From: JBBDWK01 sp040902885
Lineage (GTDB): Bacteria > Acidobacteriota > Terriglobia > Bryobacterales > Bryobacteraceae
Direction of reading: 5' to 3'
DNA: 50,587 nt
NCBI GenBank assembly: GCA_040902885.1
Contig: JBBDWK010000006.1
Coordinates: forward strand, 1-50,587
Shown here in pieces: positions 32,957 to 42,657 of this stretch. The number at the start of each line of letters is the position of its first letter. The stretch's first letter is position 1. A program made the translations under genes and the position numbers. The notes below the pieces were generated by a model. That model had not been told where the DNA came from and ran no database searches. It was given only the letters and a program-made list of their open reading frames with translations.

Positions 32957-35900
32957 ATGCCACTTAGTGCAGGGACTCGCCTGGGCCCCTACGAAGTCTC
33001 CGGCCCTCTCGGCGCCGGAGGGATGGGCGAGGTGTACCGGGCCAGGGACACCAGGCTCGGCCGCGAAGTGGCGATCAAGGTAATCGCTGCCAAACACGCC
33101 GCCGGCGCCGTGCTCGCAGAACGCTTCCAGCGCGAGGCGCGCGCGGCCTCGGCGCTCAACCATCCCAATATCGTTACAATCCACGACATTGGGGAATGCG
33201 AGTTTGGCCACTACCTGGTGATGGAGTTCATCGCGGGGCAGACGTTGCGGGCGGCGGCCCCTTCGCTCGACTATGCCGCCTCCACTCGTGCCATCGCCGA
33301 GACGGCGCGGGCGCTCGCGGCCGCTCACGCCGCCGGCATCGTACATCGCGACATCAAGCTCGAAAATATCATGCTGCGCGCCGACGGCTACGTCAAAGTG
33401 CTTGACTTCGGCGTGGCGCGAGTGCTTCCCCAAGCCGACGACGAAACCGCGACGATGAGTACCGGCACGGCGTTGACTCGGCCTGGTACCACGGTCGGCA
33501 CGGTGGATTACATGGCGCCCGAGCAGGCCCGGAGCGGGGAGGTCTCGGGCGCATCCGATATCTTTTCTCTGGGCGTGGTCTTCTACGAACTGGTCACGCG
33601 GCGCCTCCCGTTCCACTCGGATCAGTGGTTCGAGACGCTGCACCGCATCACCGCGGACCAGCCGGCACCGCCATCGCGATTCGCGCCCGGCCTGCCCGCG
33701 TGTCTCGAAGACCTGATCCTGGCGATGCTCGAGAAGGACCCCGCTCGCCGGCCTCATGCCGCCGAGGTGGCGGCGCAGCTCTCCGCAGCGCCGCTGGATG
33801 GCGGAGCGGCGCAACCGGCTCCCACGCGGCACGTCGTCGGACGCGCCGCCGAACGCGATCGCCTGCTGGAAGCTGCCGAGGCGGCCTTCGGAGGCCGCGG
33901 CGGCATCGTGCTGGTGCACGGCGAGCCGGGTCTGGGCAAGACCACTTTGGTCGAGACCACGATCCGGGAGATCACGCTGCGGCGCCGCTTCCGCGTGGCG
34001 AGCGGCCGTTGCTCCGAGCGACTCGCCAGCGCCGAACCCTATCTGCCCTGGATCGAAGCCTTGGGAGTGCTGGCCGTCGGTCCCCAAGGCGCCGCTTTCG
34101 TATTGGCCATGACCCGGACCGCGCCCTCCTGGCACCGGCAGATCGCCAGCGGCGATGGAGCGCCTGCCGGACCGGTCACGCCCGACCGCGCTCAGCGCGA
34201 GATCGTGCGCCTGTTCGAAGAGACCAGCCTCGATACGCCGCTGCTGCTGTTTCTCGAAGACCTGCACTGGTCCGACGACGCCAGCGTCGACCTGCTGGCG
34301 CAGCTCGCTTCGCGCGTCGCGCAAATGCGGATCCTCGTCGTGGGCACGTACCGCCCTTCGGAACTGGTGCAATCCGGGCACCCGCTGCTGCGGCTCAAGC
34401 TCGATTTGCAGAGCCGGGGAATATGCCACGACATTCCGCTGCAGTTGCTCGCGCCCGCGGATGTCGAACGCTATCTCGCCCTCGAATTCCCCAATCACGG
34501 GCTCGCTGCCGGATTCGCCCGGCTGGTTCATGAGCGCACGGACGGTAGCCCGCTGTTCATGGTGGAAATCGTGCGCTACCTGCGTGACAGGGGCGCGATC
34601 GCGCTGCGCGACGGCGCCTGGGTGCTGACCGCCTCCGCCGAAGAGATCGGGCGGGACCTTCCCGAGTCGGTTCGCAGCATGATCGAGCGCAAGATCGGTT
34701 TGCTCGACGACCAGGACCGGCGTCTGTTACAGGTGGCCGCGGTGCAGGGCGTTCAGTTCGACAGCTCTACACTGTCCGAGGCCGCCAAGCTGGATCCCGC
34801 CGCAGTGGAGGACCGTCTGGAGGCGCTCGAGCGCCTGGTGGCATTGGTACGCCATGTCGGCGACGGCGAGTTTCCCGATGGCTCGCTCACTCTGCGTTTC
34901 GTCTTCCAGCACGCGCTGTATCAAAACGCGCTCTACGATTCGATTCGCGCCACGCAGAGGACGGTCATCGCCCGCTCAGTGGCCGAGGCGCTGCTGCGGC
35001 GCTTTCCGCGGGGCTCGAGCGAAATCGAGCCGCAACTGGCGTTCCTGTTCGAAACGGCGCGCGATCCCGGCCGCGCCGCGCGGCACTGTGCGGGCGCAGC
35101 TTGGCACGCGCTCGGCAAAGCGGCTCCCCGCGAATCCGTGGCAGTGGCGCGCCGCGGCCTGGCCCTGTTAGAAAAACTGCCGCCCTCGGCCGATCGCGAC
35201 ACCTGCGAGGCGGAACTGTTGAGCTCGATGGGCGTCCCGCTGACCATGCTGAACGGGTTCAGCGCGCCGGAACTGGGAAAGGTCTACGAACGGGCACGCG
35301 AAATCGCCGAACGCGCCGGTAACCGCACTCTGATGCTGGAGGCGCTCACGGGCCTCTTTTCCTGGTACGGCATGGGCGGCGACTGCCCGAAGTCCCTCGC
35401 CAACGCCGAATCGGTCGTCGAGGTGGCGCGCGCCATGAACGATGCCGACGAGATGGTCAACGCCGATCGCTCGCTCGCTTTCATCCTGGCGCACATGGCG
35501 CGCTTCACTGAAGCGTTAGCGGCCTTCGCGCGCTTGATCGCCGCGTACGATCCGGCGCGTTATGAGCGGCACGTGACGCGCTACGCCTTCGATCCGCTCT
35601 CGGGCGCCAACAGCTTCCTCGCCTGGGTGCGGACCGCGCGCGGAGACCTCGCCGGAGGGCTTAACGCGGGCCGGACCGCCATCCGCCGCGGCGAGCAGAT
35701 CAATGCCGCTCAAAGCCTCGGGCTGGCTTGGTGTTTCAACGCTTTCCTGCGCGAACTGCGCCGCGAATATGAGGACTGCCTCGAATGCGCCGAGACCGCT
35801 GTCCGCTACTCCGAAGCCCGCGAGCTTGCCATCTTTCCCCAGTACGGGCGCATCTGGGGCGGCTGGGCGATGGCCTGTCTCGGCGATCCCGCGGGCCCCG

Positions 35901-36346
35901 GCCGCATTCGCGAGGGACTGGCCGGTCTGGACGCGATGGGCGCGTTTCTTTCGCGGCCCCACTTCCTCGCTCTGCTAGCCGAGGCCGAGTGGTGCGCCGG
36001 AAACACGGACGCAGCCCGCGGAATTATCGAGGAATCGCTCGAATGGGCGACGCGCAGCGGCAATACCTATTACGCCGTCCCGGCGTGGCGGCTGTACGGA
36101 GAGATGGCTGCGACCGCTTCCGAGGCCGAGGGCGCGTTCGCCCGCTCCCTTGCCCTTGCCGACCAGCAGGGGGTCCCGTTTCTCGCGTTGCGCACGGCCA
36201 CCGCTTTCGCCCGGCTTCGGCTCAAGCAGGGCCGCGCCGAAGAGATCCCCGGCATTCTGGCGGCACGGCTGGCGCCGTTCGCGGAAGAACAGAATGTGCC
36301 TGACGTAAGAGCCGCTCGCGAACTGCTGAACCTGCGCTCGGCGTAG
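32957..36346 (+). CDS. Ser/Thr protein kinase fused to AAA-type ATPase and TPR-like region
   Basis: 1,129 residues. Residues 1-275 are a complete Hanks-type kinase: glycine loop GPLGAGGMGEVYRARD, Lys in VAIKVIAAK, catalytic HRDIKLENIML (about 130), LDFGVAR, and GTVDYMAPEQ. A P-loop ATPase follows with Walker A HGEPGLGKTTLV (about 320) and Walker B LLLFLEDLHWSDD. The remaining 550 residues are helical TPR-like repeats. This is the PknK/adenylate-cyclase-like 'predictor ATPase' architecture, a cytoplasmic signalling protein that senses protein or ligand cues. No transmembrane segment or DNA-binding domain is seen. The gene stands alone, with no strong ribosome site before the ATG. Confidence 0.9.
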   Translation: MPLSAGTRLGPYEVSGPLGAGGMGEVYRARDTRLGREVAIKVIAAKHAAGAVLAERFQREARAASALNHPNIVTIHDIGECEFGHYLVMEFIAGQTLRAAAPSLDYAASTRAIAETARALAAAHAAGIVHRDIKLENIMLRADGYVKVLDFGVARVLPQADDETATMSTGTALTRPGTTVGTVDYMAPEQARSGEVSGASDIFSLGVVFYELVTRRLPFHSDQWFETLHRITADQPAPPSRFAPGLPACLEDLILAMLEKDPARRPHAAEVAAQLSAAPLDGGAAQPAPTRHVVGRAAERDRLLEAAEAAFGGRGGIVLVHGEPGLGKTTLVETTIREITLRRRFRVASGRCSERLASAEPYLPWIEALGVLAVGPQGAAFVLAMTRTAPSWHRQIASGDGAPAGPVTPDRAQREIVRLFEETSLDTPLLLFLEDLHWSDDASVDLLAQLASRVAQMRILVVGTYRPSELVQSGHPLLRLKLDLQSRGICHDIPLQLLAPADVERYLALEFPNHGLAAGFARLVHERTDGSPLFMVEIVRYLRDRGAIALRDGAWVLTASAEEIGRDLPESVRSMIERKIGLLDDQDRRLLQVAAVQGVQFDSSTLSEAAKLDPAAVEDRLEALERLVALVRHVGDGEFPDGSLTLRFVFQHALYQNALYDSIRATQRTVIARSVAEALLRRFPRGSSEIEPQLAFLFETARDPGRAARHCAGAAWHALGKAAPRESVAVARRGLALLEKLPPSADRDTCEAELLSSMGVPLTMLNGFSAPELGKVYERAREIAERAGNRTLMLEALTGLFSWYGMGGDCPKSLANAESVVEVARAMNDADEMVNADRSLAFILAHMARFTEALAAFARLIAAYDPARYERHVTRYAFDPLSGANSFLAWVRTARGDLAGGLNAGRTAIRRGEQINAAQSLGLAWCFNAFLRELRREYEDCLECAETAVRYSEARELAIFPQYGRIWGGWAMACLGDPAGPGRIREGLAGLDAMGAFLSRPHFLALLAEAEWCAGNTDAARGIIEESLEWATRSGNTYYAVPAWRLYGEMAATASEAEGAFARSLALADQQGVPFLALRTATAFARLRLKQGRAEEIPGILAARLAPFAEEQNVPDVRAARELLNLRSA

Positions 36347-36372
36347 TGGTATCCGCGATCGACGTGGACGGC

Positions 36373-36401
36373 TTGTCAATATACCCAAAAAAATACATAA
36401 T
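36373..36401 (+). promoter_or_regulatory. promoter of the large receptor gene
   Basis: TTGTCA (36373-36378) and CATAAT (36396-36401) with a 17-bp A-rich spacer, 62 bp before the ATG. Spacing and AT-rich context support a housekeeping promoter. Confidence 0.55.
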
Positions 36402-36462
36402 TGACTGGCTTAGTTTTCAGGGCGCACCCCGCCAACAACGGCGGTGAAGAGGAGAAGAAATA

Positions 36463-39400
36463 ATGTGCAAATTCCAAAAGGTTTTGGCTTTCCTCCTTCT
36501 GTTTCCCCTCGCATCGCTAACAGGGCTCGTTTACGGGCAAATCCGCTCCGGCACTATTGTCGGTACGGTCGTCGATCCGAGCGGCGCGCCCGTTCCGGAT
36601 GCACGGGTGACAGTCGTGTCTCAACAAACGAACGCAAACTTTGAGACCACCACAGCCCAACAGGGCCAGTACACCGTACCATATCTGCAGCTCGGCCAAT
36701 ACACGATAACCGTCTCTAAAGAAGGCTTCGCGAGTGCCCGTGTGACGGACGTCAACGTCCCGACGGCGGGCACAGCCCGCGTGGATTTATCGCTTGAACT
36801 TGGCCGGGTGGCGACGACAGTCGAAATTCAGGCCTCCGCGGTGGAATTGCAGACCCAAAGCTCCAGCGTACAAAACGAAACGGACCAGCGGATAATCGCG
36901 ACTGTCCCGAACATCACCAACAACCCGTTTTACTACGCGGCATTGCAGGCGGGCGTGGTCCCCAGATCGGCGGCGAACCAGTCGCAGGGTGTAAACAATT
37001 TCGGCATCGGCATCGACGGACGGCGAACCTTCTCAGCGTTATCCATCAATGGGGGACAAGCCTTCACCAATGACATCCAGCTGGATGGCGTGAGCGTGCA
37101 GGGCTCGGCGTGGAACGAAACAGCCGTCCTGCCCAATCCTGATGGTATTCAAGAAGTTCGCACCTTGATCAACAACTTCTCAGCCGAATATGGCCGGGCT
37201 CAGGGCGTGATTCAGATTACGACCAAGAGCGGGACGAACGAACTGCACGGTTCCGGATTCTGGCGGGGCCGGAACGAAGCGTTCAACGCGAACACGTTCA
37301 GCAACAATCGCCGCGGCATAACCCGCCAACCGTTCAAAGTGCATTACTACGGAGGTACACTGGGCGGTCCGATCGTGAAGGATCGCGCGTTTTTCTTTGC
37401 CAGCTACGAGGGGATGCTGCATAACAGGGCCATTGATTACCTACGGACGGTGCCTACGCTACGCGAGCGCGTGGGAGACTTCAGCCAGACGCTGGCCAGC
37501 GGACAGGGCGGCGTTCCCGTCCGCCCGGAGATCTACGATCCATTTAGTGCCGCACCCGTGCCCGGACAAACGAATGTTTATGCGCGGGCGCCTTTTCCGG
37601 ATGCTGTGATTCCCGCCAGCCGCGTGAATCCGCACATTCGCGAATTCTTCAGTTTCTACCCGGAGCCAAACCGTACTCCGGAAGACTTTACCAACCGAAA
37701 CAACTTCTTCCGCCGCACCTCACAGAGCTTCGACCGGAACAGTGTCAATACGCGGTTCGACTGGAAAGCGAGTCAGGCATGGAGTCTGTACTGGACTGGC
37801 GGGATCAACAGAGGAGCCGTCGTTACGCCGCCCTCCTGGAGCGATGACAACCCCTTCTACGGCCGAGGAGCATTTATCGGCAACCGGAACGAGGACGACA
37901 ATCCTTACGCCTCCTTAGGTAACACCGTTGTCCTCAATCCCTCGACGATCGTGGACTTCCGGATCGGCCTGAACCGCATCAACACGCGCAACCAGATCAA
38001 TACGTTCGACGACTTCGACTATGGGCGTTTCGGCATTGGACCGGAGTTCACAGCCATAAACCCGGTTCCCGGCGCGCCTCCGGAGTTCCAGCCTGGAGGG
38101 GCCCTAAGCCCTCTCAGCCAAACGGGCTCGCTCCATAAGGTAGAGCGGCAGACTAACTGGAATCTCGTGGGGAGTCTGACAAAGATCGTAAACCGTTGGA
38201 ATCTGAAATTCGGCTCGGAATACAGGAGCTTTTTCTCGAACTACATTGACGCAGAGAACTCATTCTCGGTGAATAGTTCGCGCGATCATACCCGCCAGCT
38301 TGTACGGGCGGACGGTGTGGGAATTGGGGCTGTGGAGCCGCAGGAGGGTTACCAGCCTGCGTCGATCCTCGCCGGTGTCGGTTTCTTGCGCATGCCAGGA
38401 GGCCGCGGGGTCCGGCCGGCGTTCGGTCAAAAGTATTTCGCGCTGTACTCGCAGAATGATTGGCGGGCGACCGACAAGCTGACCGTCAATCTTGGCCTGC
38501 GCTGGGAGGTGCAGCCCGGCCCCACGGACCGGTTCAACCGAATATCGGCATTTGACTCGGAGGGAGCCAATCCTTACGGCGGCGAGGGCGGCTGGCACTT
38601 TGCCGGCGTCGGCGGCTACCCGCGAAATGCGTACGAAACGAACTGGCGGGACTTCGGCCCGCGAGTCGGATTCGCATACAGAGTCAGCGACAGGTTCGTC
38701 GTTCGCGGCGGCTATGGGCTGACCTTTGTGCCGACCAATACCGGTTACTTCGACGGTCCATTCACTTATGGCATGGACAGCTTCGATACATATCTCTCGG
38801 AGAATGTTTTCGGCACGAATCCGAACGGAATTCCCGCCGGCCAGTTCAATTCGCTGGGCCAGGTCAACAACATCATTCGAGGCACCGGGAGCGATGCGAG
38901 CCCAGCCAATCTCTATGGGGTCAGCAGCTTCAGGTTCCCGTTCCGCGGTTACAGAAACGGTCGCACACAGCAGATGAACCTGTTCCTGGAGCGCCGCGTC
39001 GGAAACGACTGGCTGGTCTCGGCCGGCTGGACCCGGTCGAAGGGAGATCATCTCGCTTTTGCCCGGCTGCCTGTGAACCACATTCAGCAACTTCCCGAAT
39101 CGCTGCTCGCCGATTGGCGGGAGCAGTACATCTCCAGGAACGGGACCGGGCATCCTGGGACTGACCGTGTTCCTAACCCGTTGCAGCCCGATCCGAACAA
39201 TCTGATTCGTCTGCAGCGGGAATGGGGTAATGCCACGGTGCCGTTGATTTCGACTCTGCTGCCGTATCCGTTGTTCGACGGCGTTCAGCTTCAGTCCTCG
39301 AGAGGATTCTCCGACTACCATGCTCTGCAGCTTCGGCTTCAGAGGAATTTCGCCAAGGGACTGCAGTTGAACGCGCACTATACGTGGTCGAAGTCGCTGG

Positions 39401-40200
39401 ATGCTACCCAGTCGGAGGCGATGACCAACGGCTTTGGGGAGACCGGGGGCTATGTGGGCGGGGGCCTGGATCTGCGACATTTCGGTCAGAACCGGAAACT
39501 CTCCCTCACTGACGTCCCACATCGCTTTGTCGCGTCCTACGTGTACGAGTTGCCGTTTGGCCGGAACAGACGCTTTAACCCTGGAAACGCGGTGGCAGCC
39601 GCGATTGCCAGCGACTGGCGGATCGGCGGAGTGATTACGCTCCAAAGCGGTTTTCCACAACAGATCAGCGGTGGCACGGGCGGTATGAATGGGCGGCCGA
39701 ACCGGCTCCCGGGAGTTCCTATTGAACTGCCTCAAGAACTCCAGCGGTGGTACGACGGCAGGACCGTTGTTACGCTGCCGAGCGGCAGGCAGATCACGCC
39801 TTGCAACCAATGCTTCCTGAAGTACAACATCGATGCCTTCGGCGCGCCTGTAGTGCAGTTGCCGAATGGCAGGTATGCCAATGATATGTTCTGGTACGGC
39901 AGTTCCGCATATACCTTCGGCGATTTCCGCGGGCGCGGCCTGAACAACTGGAATACGACCGTGGCACGCACGTTCCGCGCGACTGAGCGGTTGACACTGG
40001 ACTTTTCCGCCCAAGCCACAAACGTCTTCAACCATACGCAATTTACACCGGGCGTCAACGCCGGGATCGGCTCGACGAGCCTTGGGAGTCCAGCGCAAAA
40101 TATCGAGGCCGGTATGGGCACCAATGGAAGCTTCGGCACATATTCGGACAGCACGTTCGATCCCCGGCAAATTATGTTTGAGCTGAAGTTCAGGTTCTGA
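36463..40200 (+). CDS. Oar-type TonB-dependent receptor with carboxypeptidase-regulatory domain
   Basis: 1,245 residues. GAGGAGAAG precedes the ATG. The signal peptide ends at LVYGQ. The regulatory beta domain (IVGTVVDPSGAPVPDARVTV, about 35-115) is followed by a plug (INGGQAFTNDIQLDGVSVQG, FSAEYGRAQGVIQITTKSGTNELHGSGFW) and a long barrel ending in IMFELKFRF. It is complete, unlike the copy at 2444. It sits alone between the kinase gene and the convergent amidase gene, so its substrate cannot be inferred from neighbours. Confidence 0.92.
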   Translation: MCKFQKVLAFLLLFPLASLTGLVYGQIRSGTIVGTVVDPSGAPVPDARVTVVSQQTNANFETTTAQQGQYTVPYLQLGQYTITVSKEGFASARVTDVNVPTAGTARVDLSLELGRVATTVEIQASAVELQTQSSSVQNETDQRIIATVPNITNNPFYYAALQAGVVPRSAANQSQGVNNFGIGIDGRRTFSALSINGGQAFTNDIQLDGVSVQGSAWNETAVLPNPDGIQEVRTLINNFSAEYGRAQGVIQITTKSGTNELHGSGFWRGRNEAFNANTFSNNRRGITRQPFKVHYYGGTLGGPIVKDRAFFFASYEGMLHNRAIDYLRTVPTLRERVGDFSQTLASGQGGVPVRPEIYDPFSAAPVPGQTNVYARAPFPDAVIPASRVNPHIREFFSFYPEPNRTPEDFTNRNNFFRRTSQSFDRNSVNTRFDWKASQAWSLYWTGGINRGAVVTPPSWSDDNPFYGRGAFIGNRNEDDNPYASLGNTVVLNPSTIVDFRIGLNRINTRNQINTFDDFDYGRFGIGPEFTAINPVPGAPPEFQPGGALSPLSQTGSLHKVERQTNWNLVGSLTKIVNRWNLKFGSEYRSFFSNYIDAENSFSVNSSRDHTRQLVRADGVGIGAVEPQEGYQPASILAGVGFLRMPGGRGVRPAFGQKYFALYSQNDWRATDKLTVNLGLRWEVQPGPTDRFNRISAFDSEGANPYGGEGGWHFAGVGGYPRNAYETNWRDFGPRVGFAYRVSDRFVVRGGYGLTFVPTNTGYFDGPFTYGMDSFDTYLSENVFGTNPNGIPAGQFNSLGQVNNIIRGTGSDASPANLYGVSSFRFPFRGYRNGRTQQMNLFLERRVGNDWLVSAGWTRSKGDHLAFARLPVNHIQQLPESLLADWREQYISRNGTGHPGTDRVPNPLQPDPNNLIRLQREWGNATVPLISTLLPYPLFDGVQLQSSRGFSDYHALQLRLQRNFAKGLQLNAHYTWSKSLDATQSEAMTNGFGETGGYVGGGLDLRHFGQNRKLSLTDVPHRFVASYVYELPFGRNRRFNPGNAVAAAIASDWRIGGVITLQSGFPQQISGGTGGMNGRPNRLPGVPIELPQELQRWYDGRTVVTLPSGRQITPCNQCFLKYNIDAFGAPVVQLPNGRYANDMFWYGSSAYTFGDFRGRGLNNWNTTVARTFRATERLTLDFSAQATNVFNHTQFTPGVNAGIGSTSLGSPAQNIEAGMGTNGSFGTYSDSTFDPRQIMFELKFRF

Positions 40201-40218
40201 ACAGATTTCCGCACTGCA

Positions 40219-41301
40219 TTAACGCTTCGGCAGATATTTGCGCGGGACCATGGTGGCCATCGAGCCGAAGTAGGTGATGACGCGGTGCTCTACCACGCTT
40301 CCCAGCAACAGGTGGGCCTCCGGCGGCGTTAGCTTGTACTCGTCCGTGAGCCACCGCAGCATGTCCGAGTTGGCGTTGCGCAAGGCGATGTCCGAAGAGC
40401 TCGAGAACTCGGGCTGGCTGCCAATCGAGACCAGATAGTTGTCATTCACCAGGCGTGGCATGGAGAGCTGTTTTCCCTTGTGAACCTTGACCGTGAACTG
40501 CACGTCGAGCGAGGTTTCGACGCCCGCGCCCAGGCCTTCGCCGTCGCCTTGTAGGGCGTGTCCATCACCCACATAGAAGAATGCGCCGGGATGGTAGACC
40601 GGGAAGAATACGGTGACTCCCTCCACAATCTCGTTGAAGTCCATGTTTCCGCCGTAGCTGCCGGAGGGCCCTGACGTACGGACTTCTTCTCCGGGCGCCG
40701 CAACCCCGATACAACCGAGCATCGGGCGCACCGGAATCTCGAACTTCATGGCCGATTTTTCGAGCAGGCGCGGCCTGGCAACCTGGCGTTCCAGGTCGAT
40801 GTCCCACGGAATCAGATCGGCGCGCTGCGGGCGTACTGCATCCATCTTGTAAACGTTCTTGTACAGGCCCTCGATCGTGTTGGGATTCAGCACCCCTGGA
40901 CTCAGGCGGTAGGGGGTGTAGCCCGAGTTGCGGTTGACGCGGACCTTGTCGAGATGGACTTCCAGCGTGTCGCCGTACTCCGCGCCTTCAATGTAGAACG
41001 GTCCCATTAAAGGGTTGCCGCTCTCCGGGTACACGTAAGGGTGTTGAATGTGCTTCACGCCTTTGTAATCGGCGCCGCCGGAGTCCCAGGTTCGCGTGAT
41101 GACCGTGTCGCCGGGTTTGATGCGAAGCACGGGCTCTTTGTACGCCGAGAATACGCGCGAGTGGTGATTCGGATAGATCTCGTGCGTTTCCGCGTGCGCC
41201 GCGCCGCACGCCAGCGCCAGAATCGCCAGTGCGAAGGGATCAGCGCCGCGCCGCCTTCGCTTGGAGGGCGATGGTTTGCGGCTCCAGGCCCGCTTTGGCA
41301 A
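40219..41301 (-). CDS. secreted acetamidase/formamidase family protein
   Basis: About 360 residues. No ATG, GTG or TTG lies close to the end of the upstream gene. TTG 41301 gives a normal signal peptide (basic start, then ADPFALAILALACGAAHA). A longer frame to 41358 is less likely. The start overlaps the permease gene by about 60 bp. Family motifs: YEGDTLEVHL-like YGDTLEVHLDKV, and the metal/active-site loop FYVGDGHALQGDGEGLGAGVE. FmdA/AmdA enzymes hydrolyse short amides to ammonia and acid. The signal peptide places it in the periplasm, with the NCS1 permease as a possible partner for product or nitrogen uptake. Confidence 0.8.
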   Translation of the reverse strand: MPKRAWSRKPSPSKRRRRGADPFALAILALACGAAHAETHEIYPNHHSRVFSAYKEPVLRIKPGDTVITRTWDSGGADYKGVKHIQHPYVYPESGNPLMGPFYIEGAEYGDTLEVHLDKVRVNRNSGYTPYRLSPGVLNPNTIEGLYKNVYKMDAVRPQRADLIPWDIDLERQVARPRLLEKSAMKFEIPVRPMLGCIGVAAPGEEVRTSGPSGSYGGNMDFNEIVEGVTVFFPVYHPGAFFYVGDGHALQGDGEGLGAGVETSLDVQFTVKVHKGKQLSMPRLVNDNYLVSIGSQPEFSSSSDIALRNANSDMLRWLTDEYKLTPPEAHLLLGSVVEHRVITYFGSMATMVPRKYLPKR

Positions 41302-42571
41302 GAATCGCGTAGACCGCGAATCCGGTAAGGAAGCTGTAGACCACGGCAGGTTGCGCATAGATTTTTACTGTATCCGAAACCGGGAGGAAGGGGAGAATCC
41401 CGACCAGGAAGCCGGCCGCCCAGGAGCCGTAGCCGGCCCAGTTCACGCCCTCGCGCGGGCCGGCCCAGCGCTGGCCCGAGAGCAGATAATCCGCCGCCAT
41501 CGCCCCGCAGATGGGACCGAAGGAAGCGCCCACGATGGTGAAGAAGCCGATCAGATTTTCCGCGACGCCGGTCACCGCGAGCGCGATCGCTACCGTCACC
41601 CCCGCCATGGTGGACGACAGGCGCGACACGCCCGGAATCATGGTCGAGAAGCTGTTTCCGGCGATGAAGGCGCAGAAGCAGGCCGGCCCGATGGAGGCGA
41701 CCGCGAAGAGGAAGAACATGGCGGTCGCCAGTGGGCCTCCGATGGCGGCGATCACGGCATCGTAGCTGAGACTTTCGAGGTTGGGCATCATGGCGCGCGC
41801 ACCGGCGACGGAAAGCAGGGGAAGTCCGGCGGCAAACAGGATGGCCACGGCGATTCCAACGAATCCGCCCCAGCGCACATCGCGCTCATCGCGGCTATTC
41901 ATGCCGAAATCCGCTCCGGCCGCTCCCGCGGTTGCGAAGAACCCGATCACAATCTGGATGAGCAGCGTGAATGCCACGTAGGGTTGAGGATCGGCTACGA
42001 TGTGCTGGCCGATGCCGCCGCTGGTCTGCCCGAAGACGATCAGGATCATGATCAGCGGAATCATGTTCAGAAATAGAGACAGCTTGGCGACGTACTGGAT
42101 GCCCATCACGCCCACATACGCCATCGAGTAGCCCCAGAGCAGGGCTACCAGCGCGAAGGGCAGCGTGCCGGGCGCCGCGTCCGATCCAAAGCCGTTGAGG
42201 ATGAAGCGCGTCGAAAAGTACGTCCCCACCGCGAACCAGCCAATCTGCAACAGGCCCATCAGCAGGCCCGGCATGGCGTAGCCGCCCTTGGTGCCGAAAG
42301 TCGAGCTACCCACCACGTAAAGCGGGAAGCCGGTCTTCATTCCAAGCATCGCGGGCACGTAATAATAGAGCGCGAAGCAGAGCAAGCCGGCCAGCGCGAG
42401 GGCGGCGATGCACAACCCCAGCTCGGCGCGGGTGATGGTGTCTTTGGCGATGAACTGGTAGAAGGCGATCCAGAGGAAAACTCCCGCATAGCTGGGCGCG
42501 GTATTGGCGTACCAGGGGGCACGGTTGCTCAATGGGTTGGGAACCGCCTTGGCGATATAGTCTGGCAACAT
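41240..42571 (-). CDS. NCS1-family purine/cytosine-type permease
   Basis: 443 residues from ATG 42571, with upstream in-frame codons inside a dispersed repeat ignored. About twelve membrane segments. NCS1 features: SNRAPWYANTAPSYAGVFLWIAFYQF at the N-terminus, YYYVPAMLGMKTGFPLYVVGSSTFGTKGG, and GADFGMNSRDERDVRWGG after helix six. These carriers import nucleobases, hydantoins or related compounds with Na+ or H+. Position between a dehydratase and an exported amidase suggests uptake of a nitrogen compound. Confidence 0.85.
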   Translation of the reverse strand: MLPDYIAKAVPNPLSNRAPWYANTAPSYAGVFLWIAFYQFIAKDTITRAELGLCIAALALAGLLCFALYYYVPAMLGMKTGFPLYVVGSSTFGTKGGYAMPGLLMGLLQIGWFAVGTYFSTRFILNGFGSDAAPGTLPFALVALLWGYSMAYVGVMGIQYVAKLSLFLNMIPLIMILIVFGQTSGGIGQHIVADPQPYVAFTLLIQIVIGFFATAGAAGADFGMNSRDERDVRWGGFVGIAVAILFAAGLPLLSVAGARAMMPNLESLSYDAVIAAIGGPLATAMFFLFAVASIGPACFCAFIAGNSFSTMIPGVSRLSSTMAGVTVAIALAVTGVAENLIGFFTIVGASFGPICGAMAADYLLSGQRWAGPREGVNWAGYGSWAAGFLVGILPFLPVSDTVKIYAQPAVVYSFLTGFAVYAILAKAGLEPQTIALQAKAARR

Positions 42572-42593
42572 GGCCGGTAAGTATACTACGCGC

Positions 42594-42657
42594 GGACCGC
42601 TTGCTGACGCGCGCGGCTCAGTTACGATACTGAGCCGCGACCGTGAGGGAGCGGTTT
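42594..42657. repeat. dispersed intergenic repeat with 11-bp hairpin
   Basis: CGCGGCTCAGT (42612-42622) and its exact complement (42629-42639) form a stem with a six-base loop, then GACCGTGAGGGAGCGG. Read on the plus strand it gives ...LADARGSVT... and ...SRDREGAVF..., a translated pattern I recognise from false genes in acidobacterial genomes, where this repeat is common. It fills the gap between the dehydratase and permease genes. Confidence 0.65.

Noticed and set aside
32255..34531. 758-codon minus-strand frame
   Set aside because: Mirror of the RidA and kinase genes. Composition is Arg/His-rich as expected for antisense frames at high GC.
38260..40170. 636-codon minus-strand frame
   Set aside because: Antisense to the intact receptor. 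No domain visible.
42612..42639. Rho-independent terminator
   Set aside because: The stem is good, but no T-run follows on either strand, and it lies within an operon as part of a dispersed repeat.
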